Shown in pieces: positions 18,582-27,199 of a DNA stretch of 64,000 nt. The translations under genes and the position numbers were made by a program. A model generated the notes under the pieces. The model saw nothing but the letters and a program-made list of their open reading frames with translations, was not told the origin of the DNA and searched no databases. Position 1 is the first letter of the stretch, and each line of letters opens with the position of its first letter. Source of the DNA: Oceanobacillus kimchii X50 (lineage in GTDB: Bacteria > Bacillota > Bacilli > Bacillales > Amphibacillaceae); the NCBI RefSeq assembly GCF_000340475.1, contig NZ_CM001792.1, positions 338,781 through 402,780 of the forward strand, given 5' to 3'.

Positions 18582-19280
18582 GTGGAATGGGTGAGAGGAT
18601 TTTATGAAAAGCAGTATAGTTTGTGGGAAGTGAGTGATACAGAAGAGCTTGAATCTCAACAGAAATTACTGAATAAATTGAAAAAATACACACCATCTTC
18701 GTGTAAAAAAATCTTGGAATTGGGTGGCGGACGAGGTTATTTTGCAGTCGCTGCAGCAAAGTTAGGATATGAAGTTACTGTTATAGAGTTAGCGGAAAAT
18801 GCTGTACATTATATATACCAACTTGCTAAGCAAGAAGGTGTACTATCTAAAATCACCATCATACATGAGAATTTTTATAAAACGGAACTAACCGAGCATT
18901 TTGATGTGGTATGTTATTGGGATGGATTCGGAATAGGAGACGATCAAGAGCAACAGGTTTTACTAAAACGAATACATCGCTGGCTGAGACCAGGTGGAAA
19001 AGTGTTGATTGATATATATACGCCATGGTATTGGGCAAAAATTTCGGGAAGGGCAATGCAGATAGAGAAAGGGTTATTTAGGAAATATGACTTTGATGCA
19101 ATAAATTGTAGAATGATAGATTCTTGGTGGAAGGAAGGTAGAGAAACCGAGAAAGTCACGCAATCTTTAAGGTGTTATTCTCCGGCTGACTTAGAGCTGC
19201 TAATCAGTGATATTCCATTGACGCTAACACAGTGTGAACCAGGCGGGGAAATGAATTATGATAGATATATATATATATAG
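18582..19280 (+). CDS. Class I SAM-dependent methyltransferase
   Basis: 232 residues. Motif I 'ILELGGGRGYFAVAAAKLG' (about 46-64), motif II 'VTVIELAENAV', acidic motif IV 'DVVCYWDGFGIGDD', and 'LRPGGKVLIDIYTPWYWAK' as post-motif III. The Trp/Tyr-rich segment after it suggests a small hydrophobic substrate, but no assignment is possible. GTG start at 18582 with AGGGGA upstream; the next in-frame Met is inside the fold. Downstream terminator at 19363. Confidence 0.82.
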   Translation: MEWVRGFYEKQYSLWEVSDTEELESQQKLLNKLKKYTPSSCKKILELGGGRGYFAVAAAKLGYEVTVIELAENAVHYIYQLAKQEGVLSKITIIHENFYKTELTEHFDVVCYWDGFGIGDDQEQQVLLKRIHRWLRPGGKVLIDIYTPWYWAKISGRAMQIEKGLFRKYDFDAINCRMIDSWWKEGRETEKVTQSLRCYSPADLELLISDIPLTLTQCEPGGEMNYDRYIYI

Positions 19281-19362
19281 AATCGGTTTCGTTAGCTAGA
19301 GCGATGAGTTATCTGGCTATTTTTAGTTATGAATAATATTTTACTAAATAATAGTGGAGTAG

Positions 19363-19398
19363 AGTATTCCTGTAATTACAAGGAATGCTTTTTATTTT
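19363..19398 (+). terminator. Terminator before yoaS cluster
   Basis: AGTATTCCT and AGGAATGCT pair over 9 bp (one G-U), 8-nt loop, followed by TTTTATTTT. Separates the methyltransferase unit from yoaS-yozG-yoaT. Confidence 0.65.
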
Positions 19399-19444
19399 CG
19401 ATAAATATTTATTGAAATTCGATAAATATATGTTAATATATAAT
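19397..19444 (+). promoter_or_regulatory. Candidate promoter/operator of yoaS cluster
   Basis: TTCGATAAAT faces ATTTATTGAA (9 of 10 bases palindromic, 19397-19416), and TTCGATAAATAT is repeated directly at 19418. They sit in the only upstream gap of the operon, next to TTGAAA (19412) and AATATA/TATAAT-like -10 candidates. YozG-type regulators could bind here; this is inference. Confidence 0.4.
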
Positions 19445-19471
19445 AAATAAATGGTTGATGAGGTGGTTTTG

Positions 19472-19948
19472 ATGAAGCGAGAAACACAAGTGTTGAAAGT
19501 TGCCGTATTTCTTATTGGTCTTCCGGTTTTAGCTTTATGTATATTTTTAATACCTGAAGTTATTTCGATAACTGAACGTAATGGAGAATTTTTTTATCTA
19601 CTTCCTTTGTTTATAATTTATTTGTATTTCACAGCTATTCCATTTTATTACGCATTGTTACATGCCTATAAGTTATTACAGTATATAGATCAAAACAAAG
19701 CATTCTCTGAACGGTCGATAAAATCTCTGAAAATTATCCGATATTGTGCAACGATTATCAGTGTGATGTATGTAATTAGCTTGCCCATTTTCTATATAAT
19801 AGCTGAAATGGATGATGCTCCAGGGTTGTTGGTAATTGGTTTAGTAATTACTTTTTCTTCATTGATAATCGCAGTTTTTGCTGCTGTATTACAAAAGTTA
19901 TTTAAAAATGCGAACGATATAAAATCCGAGAATGATCTAACAGTCTGA
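19472..19948 (+). CDS. yoaS: DUF2975 membrane protein, YoaS-like
   Basis: 158 residues with four membrane helices, typical of DUF2975: 'RETQVLKVAVFLIGLPVLALCIFLIP', 'FYLLPLFIIYLYFTAIPFYYALLHAYKLLQYIDQNKAFSERSIKSLKIIRYCATIIS'. The motif 'LLQYIDQNKAFSE' is the family core. ATG at 19472 has GAGGTGG 5 bp upstream, better than the ATG at 19451. It ends 10 bp before yozG. DUF2975 genes almost always sit beside a YozG-type regulator, as here; the role of the pair is unknown. Confidence 0.85.
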   Translation: MKRETQVLKVAVFLIGLPVLALCIFLIPEVISITERNGEFFYLLPLFIIYLYFTAIPFYYALLHAYKLLQYIDQNKAFSERSIKSLKIIRYCATIISVMYVISLPIFYIIAEMDDAPGLLVIGLVITFSSLIIAVFAAVLQKLFKNANDIKSENDLTV

Positions 19949-19958
19949 GGTGAATAAC

Positions 19959-20174
19959 ATGGCAATTATCATAAATATTGATGTAATGCTCGCAAAACGG
20001 AAAATGAGTGTTACAGAATTATCAGAACAGGTAGGAATTACGATGGCTAACCTTTCTATATTAAAAAATGGTAAGGCAAAAGCTATTCGTTTTTCGACGT
20101 TGGAAGGAATTTGCAAAGCTTTAGATTGTCAGCCTGGAGATATATTAGAATACAAGTCTGATTCAGGAGATTAA
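19959..20174 (+). CDS. yozG: Cro/CI-type helix-turn-helix regulator, YozG-like
   Basis: 71 residues, essentially one HTH_26-type domain: 'IDVMLAKRKMSVTELSEQVGITMANLSILKNGKAKAIRFSTLEGICKALDCQPGDILEY'. Helix 2 and 3 are 'VTELSEQVGIT' and 'MANLSILKNGK'. ATG at 19959 has TGAGGTGA 6 bp upstream; a GTG at 19950 overlaps that site. Its last base overlaps the ATG of yoaT. Probably regulates this three-gene operon. Confidence 0.88.
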   Translation: MAIIINIDVMLAKRKMSVTELSEQVGITMANLSILKNGKAKAIRFSTLEGICKALDCQPGDILEYKSDSGD

Positions 20175-21007
20175 TGTTTGTTATTTGTGAGAGGGGTGGA
20201 AAGGTGAGGGCATTAAAACAATTCATTCGCTTTGGTTGGGAGCAAGCTTTATCTTGTTTATTTCCAGTGGTTATCTTTGCTTCACTTGCAATTACGCAAA
20301 TCATCCCACTACCTTTTTTGCCACGATATGATTGGTTATTAATAATTTGTATACTCATGCAGTGGTTCATGTTGAGATCAGGTTTGGAAACAAAAGATGA
20401 ATTAAAAGTAATTACATTGTTTCATATAATTGGCCTTTGTCTAGAACTGTTTAAAGTACATATGGGTTCTTGGGCTTATCCTGAGGAAGGGTATACGAAA
20501 GTCTTCGGGGTACCTTTGTATAGTGGTTTTATGTATGCCAGTGTGGCAAGTTATCTATGTCAGGCATGGCGTAGGCTTGATATTCAGTTAATGCAATGGC
20601 CTTCATCCTATATAGTAGCGCCTTTAGCATTAGCTATTTACTTGAACTTTTTCACACATCATTTTTGGGTAGATATTCGATGGGGTTTATCTATTCTAGT
20701 TGTGATTATTTTTTGGAAATCGTATGTTGTTTATAAAATAGATAAGTCTAGATATCGTATGCCGATTGTATTTTCTTTTATCCTGATTGGATTTTTCATA
20801 TGGATTGCAGAAAATATAGCAACCTACTTTGGTGCATGGGAGTATCCAAATCAAGCGAATACGTGGAGTTTGGTTCACTTAGGAAAGATAAGTTCCTGGT
20901 TGCTACTAGTGATTGTTAGTTTTCTAATTGTTGCAACATTAAAACGTGTGAAAGAAAAAGATCCGAGTACATTGGAGGCTAACGTAAATCGTTATTATGG
21001 ATCTTAG
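20174..21007 (+). CDS. yoaT: DUF817 integral membrane protein, YoaT-like
   Basis: 277 residues, about eight membrane helices, matching DUF817: 'LKQFIRFGWEQALSCLFPVVIF', 'PRYDWLLIICILMQWFMLRSGLETKDELKVI', 'LELFKVHMGSWAYPE', 'GVPLYSGFMYASVASYLCQAWRR', 'IAENIATYFGAWEYPNQ'. The ATG at 20174 is coupled to the yozG stop; a GTG at 20203 with GAGAGGGGTGG upstream is an alternative that removes ten residues. Order yoaS-yozG-yoaT is as in B. subtilis. Function unknown. Confidence 0.85.
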   Translation: MFVICERGGKVRALKQFIRFGWEQALSCLFPVVIFASLAITQIIPLPFLPRYDWLLIICILMQWFMLRSGLETKDELKVITLFHIIGLCLELFKVHMGSWAYPEEGYTKVFGVPLYSGFMYASVASYLCQAWRRLDIQLMQWPSSYIVAPLALAIYLNFFTHHFWVDIRWGLSILVVIIFWKSYVVYKIDKSRYRMPIVFSFILIGFFIWIAENIATYFGAWEYPNQANTWSLVHLGKISSWLLLVIVSFLIVATLKRVKEKDPSTLEANVNRYYGS

Positions 21008-21036
21008 TTTCAGCCTAAACCTATTGTAATTATAAA

Positions 21037-21078
21037 AACACCCCTAAAAGTAGATTTTCTCTACTCTTTGGGGTGTTA
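21037..21078. terminator. Terminator between yoaT and hydratase gene
   Basis: AACACCCC-TAAAAGTAGA pairs with TCTACTCTTT-GGGGTGTT, a stem of about 17 bp with a short loop, between convergent genes, so it probably serves both. Confidence 0.8.
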
Positions 21079-21085
21079 CATTTAT

Positions 21086-21868
21086 TTAGTTCACAATCGT
21101 TATTTCTGCTTTTCCAACTCCAGGATATACTGCTTCGTAATGACCAATTTTTAATGGGATTGGAGAAATAAAAGTGCCTGAAGAAATGATCATTCCTTTT
21201 TTTAGGGTTGTTCCGTGTAGTGCTAATTTTTGACTTAACCAACGTACAGCATGAATTGGATTGTCTAATACAGCAGAAGAGAATGCTTCTTTAATCTTCT
21301 CTCCGTTATGATATAGTTTTAATGGAATGTTTCCTAATTGTTCTAACGCTAATATAGGTACTGGTTCAGCAATTATTACTCTACCAGTTGCTGTGTTATC
21401 GCTTAATAAGTCGATAAGAGAAAAGTTTGGGAACCAATCAATATAGCGTGCATCAGGAATCTCGATTCCAGCAGCCATACTTGTTTTTTGAAGAATCTCG
21501 GCTTCTTCTGCGTCTAGTGTTAAATCTTCGTTTACAATAAAGATTAATTCAGGTTCAATTAATGGCTGAAAAAGTTCCGACTTTGATAATTGTCTTCCTG
21601 ATGATATTACATGATTCGATAACAATGTGCCGTATGCAGGTTCATGTGTACTTGCTATTGCTTGGGTCTCTTTACTTGTCATACTAACTTTATATCCTGA
21701 GATATGTACGTTATTTTCTTCAAGCTGATGTTTAATATATAACTCCTGAACTTGATAAGCTTCTTCTTCTGTTAGATCGAACTCATCTCGAATAAAAGGA
21801 ATAGGCTGTTTGGAATGATGCGCTTTTTTAAGTTGATGAACAATTTCAAGTATGCTCTCTTTACTCAT
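21086..21868 (-). CDS. 2-keto-4-pentenoate hydratase / FAH-superfamily protein
   Basis: 260 residues of the MhpD/FAH-like fold: 'LTEEEAYQVQELYIKHQ', 'ISGYKVSMTSKETQ', 'EPAYGTLL', 'LIEPELIFIVNEDL' with the acidic metal-binding residues (E-x-E), 'AAGIEIPDARYIDW', and the end 'PLKIGHYEAVYPGVGKAEITI'. Family enzymes hydrate 2-oxopent-4-enoate in meta-cleavage of aromatics, or decarboxylate related acids. No meta-cleavage operon is adjacent; catE is 24 kb away. Just downstream (24 bp) of the aminotransferase gene on the same strand, so the two are likely cotranscribed. Confidence 0.75.
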   Translation of the reverse strand: MSKESILEIVHQLKKAHHSKQPIPFIRDEFDLTEEEAYQVQELYIKHQLEENNVHISGYKVSMTSKETQAIASTHEPAYGTLLSNHVISSGRQLSKSELFQPLIEPELIFIVNEDLTLDAEEAEILQKTSMAAGIEIPDARYIDWFPNFSLIDLLSDNTATGRVIIAEPVPILALEQLGNIPLKLYHNGEKIKEAFSSAVLDNPIHAVRWLSQKLALHGTTLKKGMIISSGTFISPIPLKIGHYEAVYPGVGKAEITIVN

Positions 21869-21892
21869 GTATATCTTTCCTTTCGAGTTGAT

Positions 21893-23056
21893 TTAAAATA
21901 GGTTTAATCTTTCTATACGTTTCATTGCTTCCACAATACGTTCTTCATCGACAAGTAAACCTATGCGTATGTAGCCTTCACCGAAAGTTCCAAATCCATT
22001 TCCAGCTGCAACAGCTACATCGACCTGATTCAATAAATAATCAGCAAAAGTCTCACTGGTGAATCCTTTTGGTACAGGTAACCAAGCGAAGAAGGAGCCT
22101 TTTGGTGCTTTTATATCCCAGCCAATACGTTTACATTCAGTAATTAACGTATCTCTTCGTTTTTGATATAGGGTAACTAAATCTTGTACACTGCTTTGAT
22201 CACTTAATAATGCTTCTGAAGCGGCTCTTTGTATTGCAGGAAAGATACTGACGAATAAATGATCTTGTAAAATATTAATGGCTTCAATCATTTCTTTATT
22301 ACCAGCTGCAAAGCCGATGCGCCAACCTGCCATATTATACGTTTTAGATAGCGTATATAGCTCAATTCCTACTTCTTTTGCCCCTTCTGTTTGTAGAAAA
22401 CTAATCGGTTTTTCTTCGTTGAAACCGATTGCTCCATAAGCAAAATCATGAACAATTCCAATATCATAATTCTTTCCAAGTGCCACAGTTTCTTTAAAGA
22501 AATCACTATGTGCAGTAGCTCCAGTCGGATTGTTTGGGTAATTTAAATATAATAGCTTCGTGCGTTCTTTTTGGCTTAGGGTAAGTTGTTCATAATTTGG
22601 TAAAAAATTATTTTCTTCTAAAAGAGGCATAGTATCATATTGAATATCAGCTAATGGTATGCTCGACAAATAATCGGGGTATCCTGGATTAGGGAGCATC
22701 ATCCATTCATTAGGGTTCATCAGTGCTAATGGAAGTTCTACAAGTCCAATTTTACTTCCAAATAATATAGCAATTTCTGTGTCAGGATCCAAATCTACTT
22801 GGTATTCTCGTTTGTAAAACGTAGCAGCTGCTTTCCGAAAATCTTCGGTTCCGCGAAAAGGGGAATACTTATGAGTTATAGGATCTTCTGCGGCTGATTG
22901 TAAAGCTTTTATAATATGAGATGGAGTAGGTTGGTCTGGATTACCTTGACCTAAATTAATAACATCTCTTCCTTCAGAAATGGCTTGATTTACTTTTTGT
23001 ACGAGAGATGCAAAGAATTGTGGAGGTAATTGTTTTAATCTTTTGGATTGTTTCAT
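21893..23056 (-). CDS. PLP-dependent aminotransferase, MtnE-like
   Basis: 387 residues of fold-type I class I/II aminotransferases: 'DVINLGQGNPDQPTPSHI' (about 35-52), 'HKYSPFRGTEDFR', 'LNYPNNPTGA' with the conserved Asn, 'HDFAYGAI' and the PLP Lys in 'LYTLSKTYNMAGWRIGFAAGN'. The N-terminal 'LPPQFFASLVQKVNQAISEGRDVINLGQGNPDQPTP' closely resembles B. subtilis MtnE, the last enzyme of methionine salvage. No other mtn gene or SAM riboswitch is here, so a different amino donor/acceptor pair is possible. Start ATG has GGAGGAT upstream. Confidence 0.8.
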   Translation of the reverse strand: MKQSKRLKQLPPQFFASLVQKVNQAISEGRDVINLGQGNPDQPTPSHIIKALQSAAEDPITHKYSPFRGTEDFRKAAATFYKREYQVDLDPDTEIAILFGSKIGLVELPLALMNPNEWMMLPNPGYPDYLSSIPLADIQYDTMPLLEENNFLPNYEQLTLSQKERTKLLYLNYPNNPTGATAHSDFFKETVALGKNYDIGIVHDFAYGAIGFNEEKPISFLQTEGAKEVGIELYTLSKTYNMAGWRIGFAAGNKEMIEAINILQDHLFVSIFPAIQRAASEALLSDQSSVQDLVTLYQKRRDTLITECKRIGWDIKAPKGSFFAWLPVPKGFTSETFADYLLNQVDVAVAAGNGFGTFGEGYIRIGLLVDEERIVEAMKRIERLNLF

Positions 23057-23290
23057 GTTGTATCCTCCTTTGTTTTGGAATGTTCAAATTACTATAAATA
23101 TTAACTTCATTCCTTATATCTGTCTACCTTAAAACAAAGAAAATTTTACCATGAAATAAATTGTAGAAACTTGTCAAAATATGTTGCATTTATATGAGGT
23201 AAGGTGTATGATTATTTTCGTTGTACTTCTTATACTAAAAAATCAGATAATTCCAAGAATTTTTCGGCTATGTTGGAGGGAATCACAGCT

Positions 23291-24637
23291 ATGGATAATA
23301 AATTACAAGTAAAACAATACTTAGCGATTGCATTTATGCTTTTCGCATTGTTCTTTGGGGCAGGAAATCTTATTTTTCCAGCACAACTAGGGCAACTGGC
23401 AGGAGAAAATATTGTTCCTGCGATCATTGGATTTTTAATAACCGGTGTAGGCTTACCTTTACTTGGAATATTAGCAATGGGATATTCAGGTAAGAAAAAT
23501 CTTCAAGAATTGGCGAGCAGAGTACATCCAATTTATGGGGTTGGATTTACTGCATTACTTTATCTTACAATTGGACCATTTTTTGCAGCACCGAGAACGG
23601 GAACGGTAGCATTTGAAGTAGGGATTGGACCGTTTATTAAAGAAGAATCATTTCAAACGGGTCTACTCATTTTTACAATCGTATTTTTCCTAATTACTTT
23701 ATTATTTTCATTATATCCAGCGAAAATTGTTGATAATATTGGAAAAATCCTTGCACCACTGTTAATCATTTTGTTAGCAATACTATTGATTGTTTCATTT
23801 TTCAATCCAATGGGATCTATTCAAGAACCGCAAGAAGCTTATCAAGCATCTAGTTTCTTTAAAGGTTTTTTAGAGGGATATAACACAATGGATGCACTGG
23901 CAGCGCTGGTATTTGGAATCATCGTTATTCAATCCATTCGTGCTTTAGGAGTAAAATCGAAACAGGGGATATTAGTTGCTACAGCGAAAACAGGGATTAC
24001 TGCTATTTTGCTATTAGGGGTAATCTATGTTGGTATTTCATATTTAGGAGCAACGAGTGTAAGTACTATAGGATATTTTGATAATGGTGGACCGGTATTA
24101 AGTGGCGCAGCGAGTCATTATTTTGGAACGTTCGGTAGTTTATTAATGGCAGTTCTGATTTCATTAGCTTGTTTGACCACTGCGATTGGTTTAGTAACGG
24201 CAAATGCAGAGTATTTTAATACATTATTTCCGAAAATAGGATACAAACCTTTTGTTTTCTTCTTCTCTATTTTAACGTTTATCGTTGCTAATTTTGGATT
24301 GACGAACATCATAACGTTCTCCATCCCTGTATTAATGTTCTTGTATCCTTTAGCAATGGTGCTTGTCTTATTAACATTTGTATCTCCATTATTCTATCAC
24401 TCTCGATGGGTGTATTTACCAACTATTGGTATTACGTTTATTCTCAGTATTTTTGATGGCTTAAAAGCGTTGTGTGATTCTTTAGGAATCGAGAACTTTG
24501 CTTGGATGCAACCGATTCTTAATGTATTTGAAACGGTATTACCATTTTACAATGAAGGTTTAGGATGGATAGTACCAGCGCTAGTAGTTACCATCATCAT
24601 GATGGCTGTTGTTCGCTTTCGCCAGACCAACGCTTAA
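23291..24637 (+). CDS. brnQ: Branched-chain amino acid transporter BrnQ
   Basis: 448 residues from the ATG at 23291 (GGAGGG upstream), the usual BrnQ length; the open frame to 23204 adds a non-homologous N-terminus. Twelve helices. Markers: 'FALFFGAGNLIFPAQLGQLAG' (about 17-37), 'LPLLGILAMGYSG', 'APRTGTVAFEVGIGP', 'GYNTMDALAALVFGIIVIQSIRALG', 'LTTAIGLVTANAEYF'. Imports Leu, Ile and Val with Na+. Single gene with a terminator. I looked for a CodY box or T-box upstream and saw none convincing. Confidence 0.9.
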   Translation: MDNKLQVKQYLAIAFMLFALFFGAGNLIFPAQLGQLAGENIVPAIIGFLITGVGLPLLGILAMGYSGKKNLQELASRVHPIYGVGFTALLYLTIGPFFAAPRTGTVAFEVGIGPFIKEESFQTGLLIFTIVFFLITLLFSLYPAKIVDNIGKILAPLLIILLAILLIVSFFNPMGSIQEPQEAYQASSFFKGFLEGYNTMDALAALVFGIIVIQSIRALGVKSKQGILVATAKTGITAILLLGVIYVGISYLGATSVSTIGYFDNGGPVLSGAASHYFGTFGSLLMAVLISLACLTTAIGLVTANAEYFNTLFPKIGYKPFVFFFSILTFIVANFGLTNIITFSIPVLMFLYPLAMVLVLLTFVSPLFYHSRWVYLPTIGITFILSIFDGLKALCDSLGIENFAWMQPILNVFETVLPFYNEGLGWIVPALVVTIIMMAVVRFRQTNA

Positions 24638-24650
24638 TAAAGTGAATATC

Positions 24651-24690
24651 AAAAACGCCCGAAACCTAAAATTGGTTATCGGGCGTTTTA
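24651..24690. terminator. Terminator after brnQ
   Basis: AAAACGCCCGA and TCGGGCGTTTT form an 11-bp perfect stem followed by TATT. Between convergent brnQ and the HAD gene; may act both ways. Confidence 0.8.
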
Positions 24691-25254
24691 TTACATTTTA
24701 TTCTGTAAAAAGTCATGCCAATCAATGATACGTGAGAATTTATTAAAATTTCGATTGTAAGATTGGTCTTTAATAAGAAGGTTCGTATTTGTTTTAGCCA
24801 GTGTATCTAAAACAGCGGGTTTGTCATCCACATAGTAGTCTAAGTCAAGCTGTTGAATTACCTTCACTTTTTCAGTATCCTTCATTCCATGAAAAAAACG
24901 ACTATCTAAAACAGGGAACCCATTTTGACGTAACCAAGCTTTCGTTTGCTCACCATGTGGCTTGGGGCGAGCAGTGATATAATAAATTTCAAGGCTACGT
25001 TCTTCAAGTTGTTGAATGGCCTCCAATGCCCCAGGGTAAAGTGGGCAATCCGTAAAGTATATTTCTTCTAGTGAATCCTCCCACATCTGTTTGCCTTCCT
25101 GCTCGTTCAGGCTGAATAATTCATGAATTTCTACACGGTCAAGTTGATCAAATTTTTCTTTTTCAACTTGTTGGTTTAGCTTTCTTTGATAAATGTGAAA
25201 AGCATGTTCGCGTAATCGTATCAGTGTATCGTCAATATCAAAACCAAATTTCAT
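24691..25254 (-). CDS. HAD phosphatase, putative 5'(3')-deoxyribonucleotidase-like (YqfW-like)
   Basis: 187 residues. HAD motif I is 'FGFDIDDTLIRLREH' (nucleophile Asp and general acid Asp near 5 and 7), motif II 'YYITARPKPHGEQTKAWL' (Thr/Ala region), motif III Lys in 'MKDTEKVKVI' and motif IV 'DYYVDDKPAVL'. This arrangement matches the NT5C/YqfW group of cytosolic nucleotidases. Substrate is inferred only by family. It ends in a helical 'RIIDWHDFL' as in that group. Lies 11 bp downstream of ribD, likely same transcript. Confidence 0.75.
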   Translation of the reverse strand: MKFGFDIDDTLIRLREHAFHIYQRKLNQQVEKEKFDQLDRVEIHELFSLNEQEGKQMWEDSLEEIYFTDCPLYPGALEAIQQLEERSLEIYYITARPKPHGEQTKAWLRQNGFPVLDSRFFHGMKDTEKVKVIQQLDLDYYVDDKPAVLDTLAKTNTNLLIKDQSYNRNFNKFSRIIDWHDFLQNKM

Positions 25255-25265
25255 CTATGAAACTC

Positions 25266-26384
25266 CTAATCATTTAATTCTTTAAAAACCGGATATCCGA
25301 TAAATCTAAAATCAGATCCAATCTGATCTACGCTTAAGTTAATTAAATCAATAGAATCTTCCATCCATTCGATACCTGTCCCTTCAAAGAAGGTAGGTGC
25401 ATCTTTTCCACCACTTAATTTTGGAGCCATGTAAAGGACTATTTTATCAACGAGTCCAGCTGCTAAGAAAGAAGCATGGATATTTCCTCCACCCTCTAAT
25501 AATAAGGAGGAAATTTGTTGGTTTCCGAGATGATTAACAACATCCTGTATGTCAGTCTGTTCCTTGCCAGAAGTTATAACTACCTCGACACCAAGCGATT
25601 CTAACTTTTCCTTTTTTTTCAGATCTACTTCTTCTTTTGTAAATATCATTGTGTGAGCTTGTTGATCTTGAATAAGTTGTGAATCAAGAGGGATACGTAA
25701 ATTTGAATCAAGTACAATTCTGATTGGATTCCGTCCATTTGGTATTCTGGTGGTAAGTGCTGGATTATCATGAAGTATAGTTTGAATGCCAACTAATATT
25801 GCAGCATGTTCATTTCTAAGATGGTGAACATCTTCACGTGCTTCTTCAGAAGTAATCCACTTACTATGGTTGGTCTTTGTTGCTACTTTTCCGTCTAATG
25901 TAGAAGCGGCCTTCATTGTAATAAAAGGCAATTTTTGAGTAATAAATTTATTGAACACTTCATTCATCGAAATAGATTCTTCTTCTAGTACACCGACTTC
26001 TACTTCGATTCCAGCATCTTGTAGTATTTTTACACCAGTTCCTGCTACCAAAGGATTTGGATCAAGAGTTGCGATAACAACGCGTTGTATACCTGCTTCA
26101 ACTAGTGCACGGGCACAAGGGCCTGTTCGACCTTGGTGTGAACAAGGTTCTAGTGTGACATAGACCGTTGCTCCTTTGGCATTATTACCAGCCATTTGTA
26201 GCGCATGAATTTCTGCATGTGGTTCACCGGCCTTGAGGTGGGTTCCTACACCGACAATTCGATTATGATTAACAATAACCGCACCGACTAAAGGATTTGG
26301 GTCTGTTTGACCTTTCATCGCTTTTGCATTCTCTAAAGCGAGTTTCATATATTGCTTATCATTAGTCATTACTGCATTTTCCAT
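25266..26384 (-). CDS. ribD: Riboflavin biosynthesis deaminase/reductase RibD
   Basis: 372 residues, bifunctional. N-terminal cytidine-deaminase-like domain with zinc ligands in HAE (56-58), 'PCSHQGRTGPC' (Cys81 and Cys90). C-terminal DHFR-like reductase domain: 'TMKAASTLDGKVAT', 'SKWITSEEAREDVHHLRNEHAAILVGIQTILHDNPALTTR', 'LLLEGGGNIHASFL'. Converts the GTP cyclohydrolase product to 5-amino-6-ribitylamino-uracil phosphate. Its start overlaps the ribA end by 23 bp; an in-frame ATG five codons in (26369) is an alternative. Other rib genes are absent here. Confidence 0.93.
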   Translation of the reverse strand: MENAVMTNDKQYMKLALENAKAMKGQTDPNPLVGAVIVNHNRIVGVGTHLKAGEPHAEIHALQMAGNNAKGATVYVTLEPCSHQGRTGPCARALVEAGIQRVVIATLDPNPLVAGTGVKILQDAGIEVEVGVLEEESISMNEVFNKFITQKLPFITMKAASTLDGKVATKTNHSKWITSEEAREDVHHLRNEHAAILVGIQTILHDNPALTTRIPNGRNPIRIVLDSNLRIPLDSQLIQDQQAHTMIFTKEEVDLKKKEKLESLGVEVVITSGKEQTDIQDVVNHLGNQQISSLLLEGGGNIHASFLAAGLVDKIVLYMAPKLSGGKDAPTFFEGTGIEWMEDSIDLINLSVDQIGSDFRFIGYPVFKELND

Positions 26385-27117
26385 CCTCTCGTAAGTGACC
26401 GGATTTTATCACTTTAGTGTCTAGATATTTTTGGTTATATTCTGAACGGTCGCCCCACAAAGGAGTTCGTCCAGATAGGTGTAACCCAGCATTTTCAAGA
26501 GCTTCTACTTTGAGTGGGTTGTTTGTGATCAGTGTAACTGGCTTGCTGCGAAGTGTCCGCAAAACTGCAATTGCATCTTTATAATCTCTTGCATCATTTA
26601 CGTACCCAAGACTTTCATTTGCTTCCACAGTGTCATAACCATTCTCTTGTAGTACATAGGCCATCGCTTTACTAAATAAGCCTATACCGCGTCCTTCGTG
26701 ATTTGCTAAATAAAATAAAGCACCAGTACCATGTTCTCTAATTTTCTTCAATGATTCCTTTAATTGAAAGCCACAGTCACAACGTTTGCTACCAAAAATG
26801 TCACCAGTATGGCAAATCGAATGCATACGAATAAGTGCATCTTCTGTCTGAGCAAAATCTCCATAGACCAAGACACTAGATTGTTGATATTCTGCCAGAT
26901 TTGCAGAAGATAGCTTTTCAATCATTCTTTCATAATCCTCTGTTACTTCATCATAATTTAACCAACAATACCATTGAAAAACAGTAGTCTCTCCTTCTAA
27001 GTTTATCGGAAGTTGGATTGGCCCAACCAAATATATTGCATGATCGTTTTGTTGAATAAGTTGAATTTTATCTTTTAAAAGGGCAAAAGCCTGTGATTCT
27101 AGTTTTGTATTTAACAT
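26362..27117 (-). CDS. ribA: GTP cyclohydrolase II
   Basis: 251 residues from the ATG at 27117 (AAAGGAG 8 bp upstream); the open frame extends to 27168 without a ribosome site. Zinc-binding signature 'MHSICHTGDIFGSKRCDCGFQL' with Cys102, Cys113 and Cys115; 'NHEGRGIGLFSKAMAY' for substrate binding; 'LITNNPLKVEALENAGL'. It lacks the DHBP synthase half found in the fused RibBA of most bacilli, so it makes only the GTP ring-opening step. Leads ribA-ribD-HAD. No FMN riboswitch fits in the 82-bp gap upstream. Confidence 0.92.
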   Translation of the reverse strand: MLNTKLESQAFALLKDKIQLIQQNDHAIYLVGPIQLPINLEGETTVFQWYCWLNYDEVTEDYERMIEKLSSANLAEYQQSSVLVYGDFAQTEDALIRMHSICHTGDIFGSKRCDCGFQLKESLKKIREHGTGALFYLANHEGRGIGLFSKAMAYVLQENGYDTVEANESLGYVNDARDYKDAIAVLRTLRSKPVTLITNNPLKVEALENAGLHLSGRTPLWGDRSEYNQKYLDTKVIKSGHLREDGKCSND

Positions 27118-27199
27118 CTGAAAGACTCCTTTCAATTGATTCATAGTATAGTGTATTACTGTTATCAAATCAATTGTTCCAACTCCGGCTAATAAGGGC

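Noticed and set aside
19261..19280. Short AT dinucleotide run at the methyltransferase end
   Set aside because: Only about eight units long; ordinary in DNA this AT-rich.
23057..23290. T-box or CodY site between the aminotransferase and brnQ
   Set aside because: No T-box core and no match to the CodY motif beyond short AT-rich similarity.
27118..27199. FMN riboswitch before ribA
   Set aside because: The 82-bp gap is too short and lacks the conserved aptamer blocks.
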